Shown one piece after another: positions 62,629 through 64,000 of a stretch of DNA of 64,000 nt. Below the pieces are notes generated by a model, which was not told the DNA's origin, ran no database searches, and saw nothing but the letters and a program-made list of their open reading frames with translations. The stretch covers positions 1-64,000 of the forward strand of contig SAQL01000005.1 in assembly GCA_004020645.1 (NCBI GenBank). The letters run 5' to 3'. The stretch is from Mesorhizobium sp. GTDB lineage: Bacteria; Pseudomonadota; Alphaproteobacteria; Rhizobiales; Rhizobiaceae. How positions within the stretch are numbered: position 1 is the stretch's first letter; each line of letters starts with the position of its first letter. A program made the position numbers and the translations under genes.

Positions 62629-62975
62629 GCAGCGTCTCCCAGATCGCGCAGCTTTTCGAGCTTGACGTTCACCGCACCAAACGGGGTTGTGATCTTGATA
62701 AACGGGGCTTCCAGAAAATTCTCTGGCATCGTGAAGGGGACTTCATACTTGAGCCCATTCGGCCCGGTATTGATTCCCTGAATGAGATCAATATTGGGCG
62801 GCGCATCTACCGAAATCTTGCCGCTATATGCTTTTGTTGCCGGGTCTTGGTCGAAATTGCCGTCAAATTTAACGCCACCCGCATCGACGCCTACAATCGC
62901 CTTACCTTTGAATACAAACAAAACGACGCCGTAGCCATCGGCAGACATGTAACCGACATAAAAGCCGTCAAGCAT
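62625..62975 (-). CDS. GrlR-like small beta-barrel protein
   Basis: 116 aa with GAGGGG 7 bases before the ATG. The opening MLDGFYVGYMSADGYGVVLF and KGKAIVGVDAGGVKFDGNF recall the GrlR regulatory fold known from T3SS regulation and from many mobile elements. No T3SS genes are here. Overlaps the DUF6680-like gene by 4 bases. Confidence in the fold is moderate; function unknown. Confidence 0.6.
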   Translation of the reverse strand: MLDGFYVGYMSADGYGVVLFVFKGKAIVGVDAGGVKFDGNFDQDPATKAYSGKISVDAPPNIDLIQGINTGPNGLKYEVPFTMPENFLEAPFIKITTPFGAVNVKLEKLRDLGDAA

Positions 62976-63131
62976 TTCTAACCCCTCGCTTTGTCGTCAC
63001 TGTGCGGACGATTAGTTCAATGCGAAGAGAGATGGTGACACAAGGTTAGTTATACAATAGTTGACGTATGTATTTCGCCGCAGGGGCTCCCTCGCGCGCG
63101 AGCGACCCCCTCTGGTACGAGTGTGACGCTA

Positions 63132-63845
63132 TTATTCGACCGGCGCGCCTAGAGCCTTCGCGAAAGCCGCGTCGGCTTCGGCCGTAGCCCGGGCGTCCTT
63201 AACGGCGCGGCCTTCCGCCTCGATGTCTCTCATCCGTTCGGCTTCGCGGGCGAATGTGTCGACCGCGATGTCCAAGTGCGTCTCGGCAGTTTTGAGGTCT
63301 TCAAGTTCAGCGTCGAGCTCTGGCGCAACCTTCGCGATGATCAGGTTTTCGATGAGCGAAATCGGCATGCCGATCTTGCCGGTCAACAACGGCGGGAAAT
63401 TTCGGATGGCCGCAATCACCCAGACGTCGCCGCGATCGATAGCGGCATTGATTTCCGCATCACGCTCCTTTTGCGAAAGGCCGCGCAACACCTGCCGGAC
63501 CTCCTGCGCCTGCGGATACGTTTCGAGAAGGCCTGACTTTTTGAAGGCCTCGCCGCGAAGGCGTTCACGGCGATCGTCCAGCGCTTTCCGGGCCTGCGCG
63601 TTGATCAAGCCGACCTTTGCCAGAGCCTGATCGCGGACGGTCTTGTATCTGAACGCTCGCGCCTCGGGAGTTTGGCGGCTATCGCTTGTCGCCCGGATGG
63701 TCGACAGCGCCTTGTGGAGCTCGCCCATGCGCTCGATGCCTGCCCCGAGAAGGTTGAATTCCGGGACGTTTTTCTCATGGTTCAAATGCCTGACGCCAGC
63801 ATCGGTCAGTCCGGCCGGCGTCGTTCCTCGGAGAAAGTGCTGCAT
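63132..63845 (-). CDS. Hypothetical helical protein, phage-like
   Basis: 237 aa from ATG 63845 (AGGAG 8 bases upstream; GTG 63854 is an alternative). Almost all helix, Lys/Glu/Ala-rich, with LKTAETHLDIAVDTFAREAERMR at the C-terminal part. No enzyme motif. Together with the adjacent partial gene it looks like a phage structural or accessory block. The 156-base gap to the GrlR-like gene contains an imperfect GC hairpin but no gene. Confidence 0.55.
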   Translation of the reverse strand: MQHFLRGTTPAGLTDAGVRHLNHEKNVPEFNLLGAGIERMGELHKALSTIRATSDSRQTPEARAFRYKTVRDQALAKVGLINAQARKALDDRRERLRGEAFKKSGLLETYPQAQEVRQVLRGLSQKERDAEINAAIDRGDVWVIAAIRNFPPLLTGKIGMPISLIENLIIAKVAPELDAELEDLKTAETHLDIAVDTFAREAERMRDIEAEGRAVKDARATAEADAAFAKALGAPVE

Positions 63846-63850
63846 GGTTT

Positions 63851-64000
63851 TCACTCCTGATTTTTGATGAGGTCAAGATACGCCGATCGGCCGACAATCC
63901 GCGTTGAACCGCCTTCAATCGTGGTGCCGTCGCCGGTGTTGATGAAGTCGACGCCGGAGAACAGCGTGGATCCATTTTTTGGCTCTGGGTCGGGTTGGTG
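63851..64000 (-). CDS. Partial gene at window edge, phage-like C-terminus
   Basis: The last 49 codons of a minus-strand gene that continues beyond the window; TGA at 63851-63853. The C-terminal text HQPDPEPKNGSTLFSGVDFI and RIVGRSAYLDLIKNQE reads like a phage tail or virion protein end. Its stop sits just before the ATG of the helical protein gene, whose Shine-Dalgarno lies in its last codons, so the two are likely one operon. Confidence 0.6.
   Translation of the reverse strand, partial: HQPDPEPKNGSTLFSGVDFINTGDGTTIEGGSTRIVGRSAYLDLIKNQE

Overview
The window reads as a chromosomal segment of a Rhizobiales alphaproteobacterium, most like Mesorhizobium or a close Phyllobacteriaceae relative. 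This is an inference from four signs: high GC with strong GC3 bias (long antisense open frames everywhere); a fused trpE(G) preceded by a trpL leader with three Trp codons; a choXWV choline importer; and a ctrA/chpT/sciP cell-cycle cluster. Several hairpin repeat families scattered between genes also fit that group, as I recall them. Most of the window is ordinary core chromosome with short intergenic gaps.

Layout. 0.1-2.7 kb: cca, a CoA-type Nudix hydrolase and a DUF1285 protein, all on the minus strand. 2.8-9.6 kb: a four-gene MoxR / DUF58 / BatA-DUF4159 / GATase-like membrane operon. 9.9-13.5 kb: clpS and choXWV. 13.7-14.4 kb: thymidine kinase. 14.7-21.8 kb: a five-gene module of unknown function (coiled-coil protein, unknown protein, divergent AAA ATPase, unknown protein, DUF2333 membrane protein), the best candidate here for an undescribed system. 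21.9-31.4 kb: metabolic and accessory genes, including fhs, a GlxA-type regulator divergent from an isochorismatase-like hydrolase, a RES-Xre toxin-antitoxin pair, a sugar acetyltransferase, a flavin disulfide reductase broken by a 14-bp tandem duplication, and an aspartoacylase-like enzyme with an in-frame minisatellite. 31.5-41.3 kb: trpL-trpE(G), a CDF transporter, an orphan VapB antitoxin, DsrE, SDR and monooxygenase-like proteins, an AbrB-family membrane protein, and leuA behind a putative Leu-rich leader peptide. 41.6-53.8 kb: TPR protein, hydrolases, a glutathionyl-hydroquinone reductase-like protein, an SDR / racemase-like CoA-transferase pair, a HugZ-like protein, a NolR-like regulator, a SPOUT methyltransferase and a membrane-anchored coiled-coil protein. 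53.9-58.6 kb: eipA-like gene, then the CtrA neighbourhood (chpT, a single-domain receiver, ctrA, fliJ, sciP). 58.8-61.0 kb: mnmA and a Gfo/Idh/MocA oxidoreductase. 61.3 kb: a tRNA with CAT anticodon, then a short minus-strand block of unfamiliar genes that looks like the edge of an integrated element and runs out of the window.

How the genes work together. ChpT, CtrA and SciP form a phosphorelay/transcription circuit, with FliJ a likely flagellar output. The ctrA/fliJ intergenic region carries four clustered GANTC sites, and the sciP upstream region carries three TTAA/CTAA half-sites spaced 11 bp apart. ChoX, ChoW and ChoV form one importer. TrpL is the attenuator of trpE(G). The MoxR/DUF58/Bat-like genes form a typical ATPase plus von Willebrand-like membrane complex of unclear substrate. 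All starts, motifs and repeats were read from the sequence by eye; family names come from memory of protein families and were not searched.
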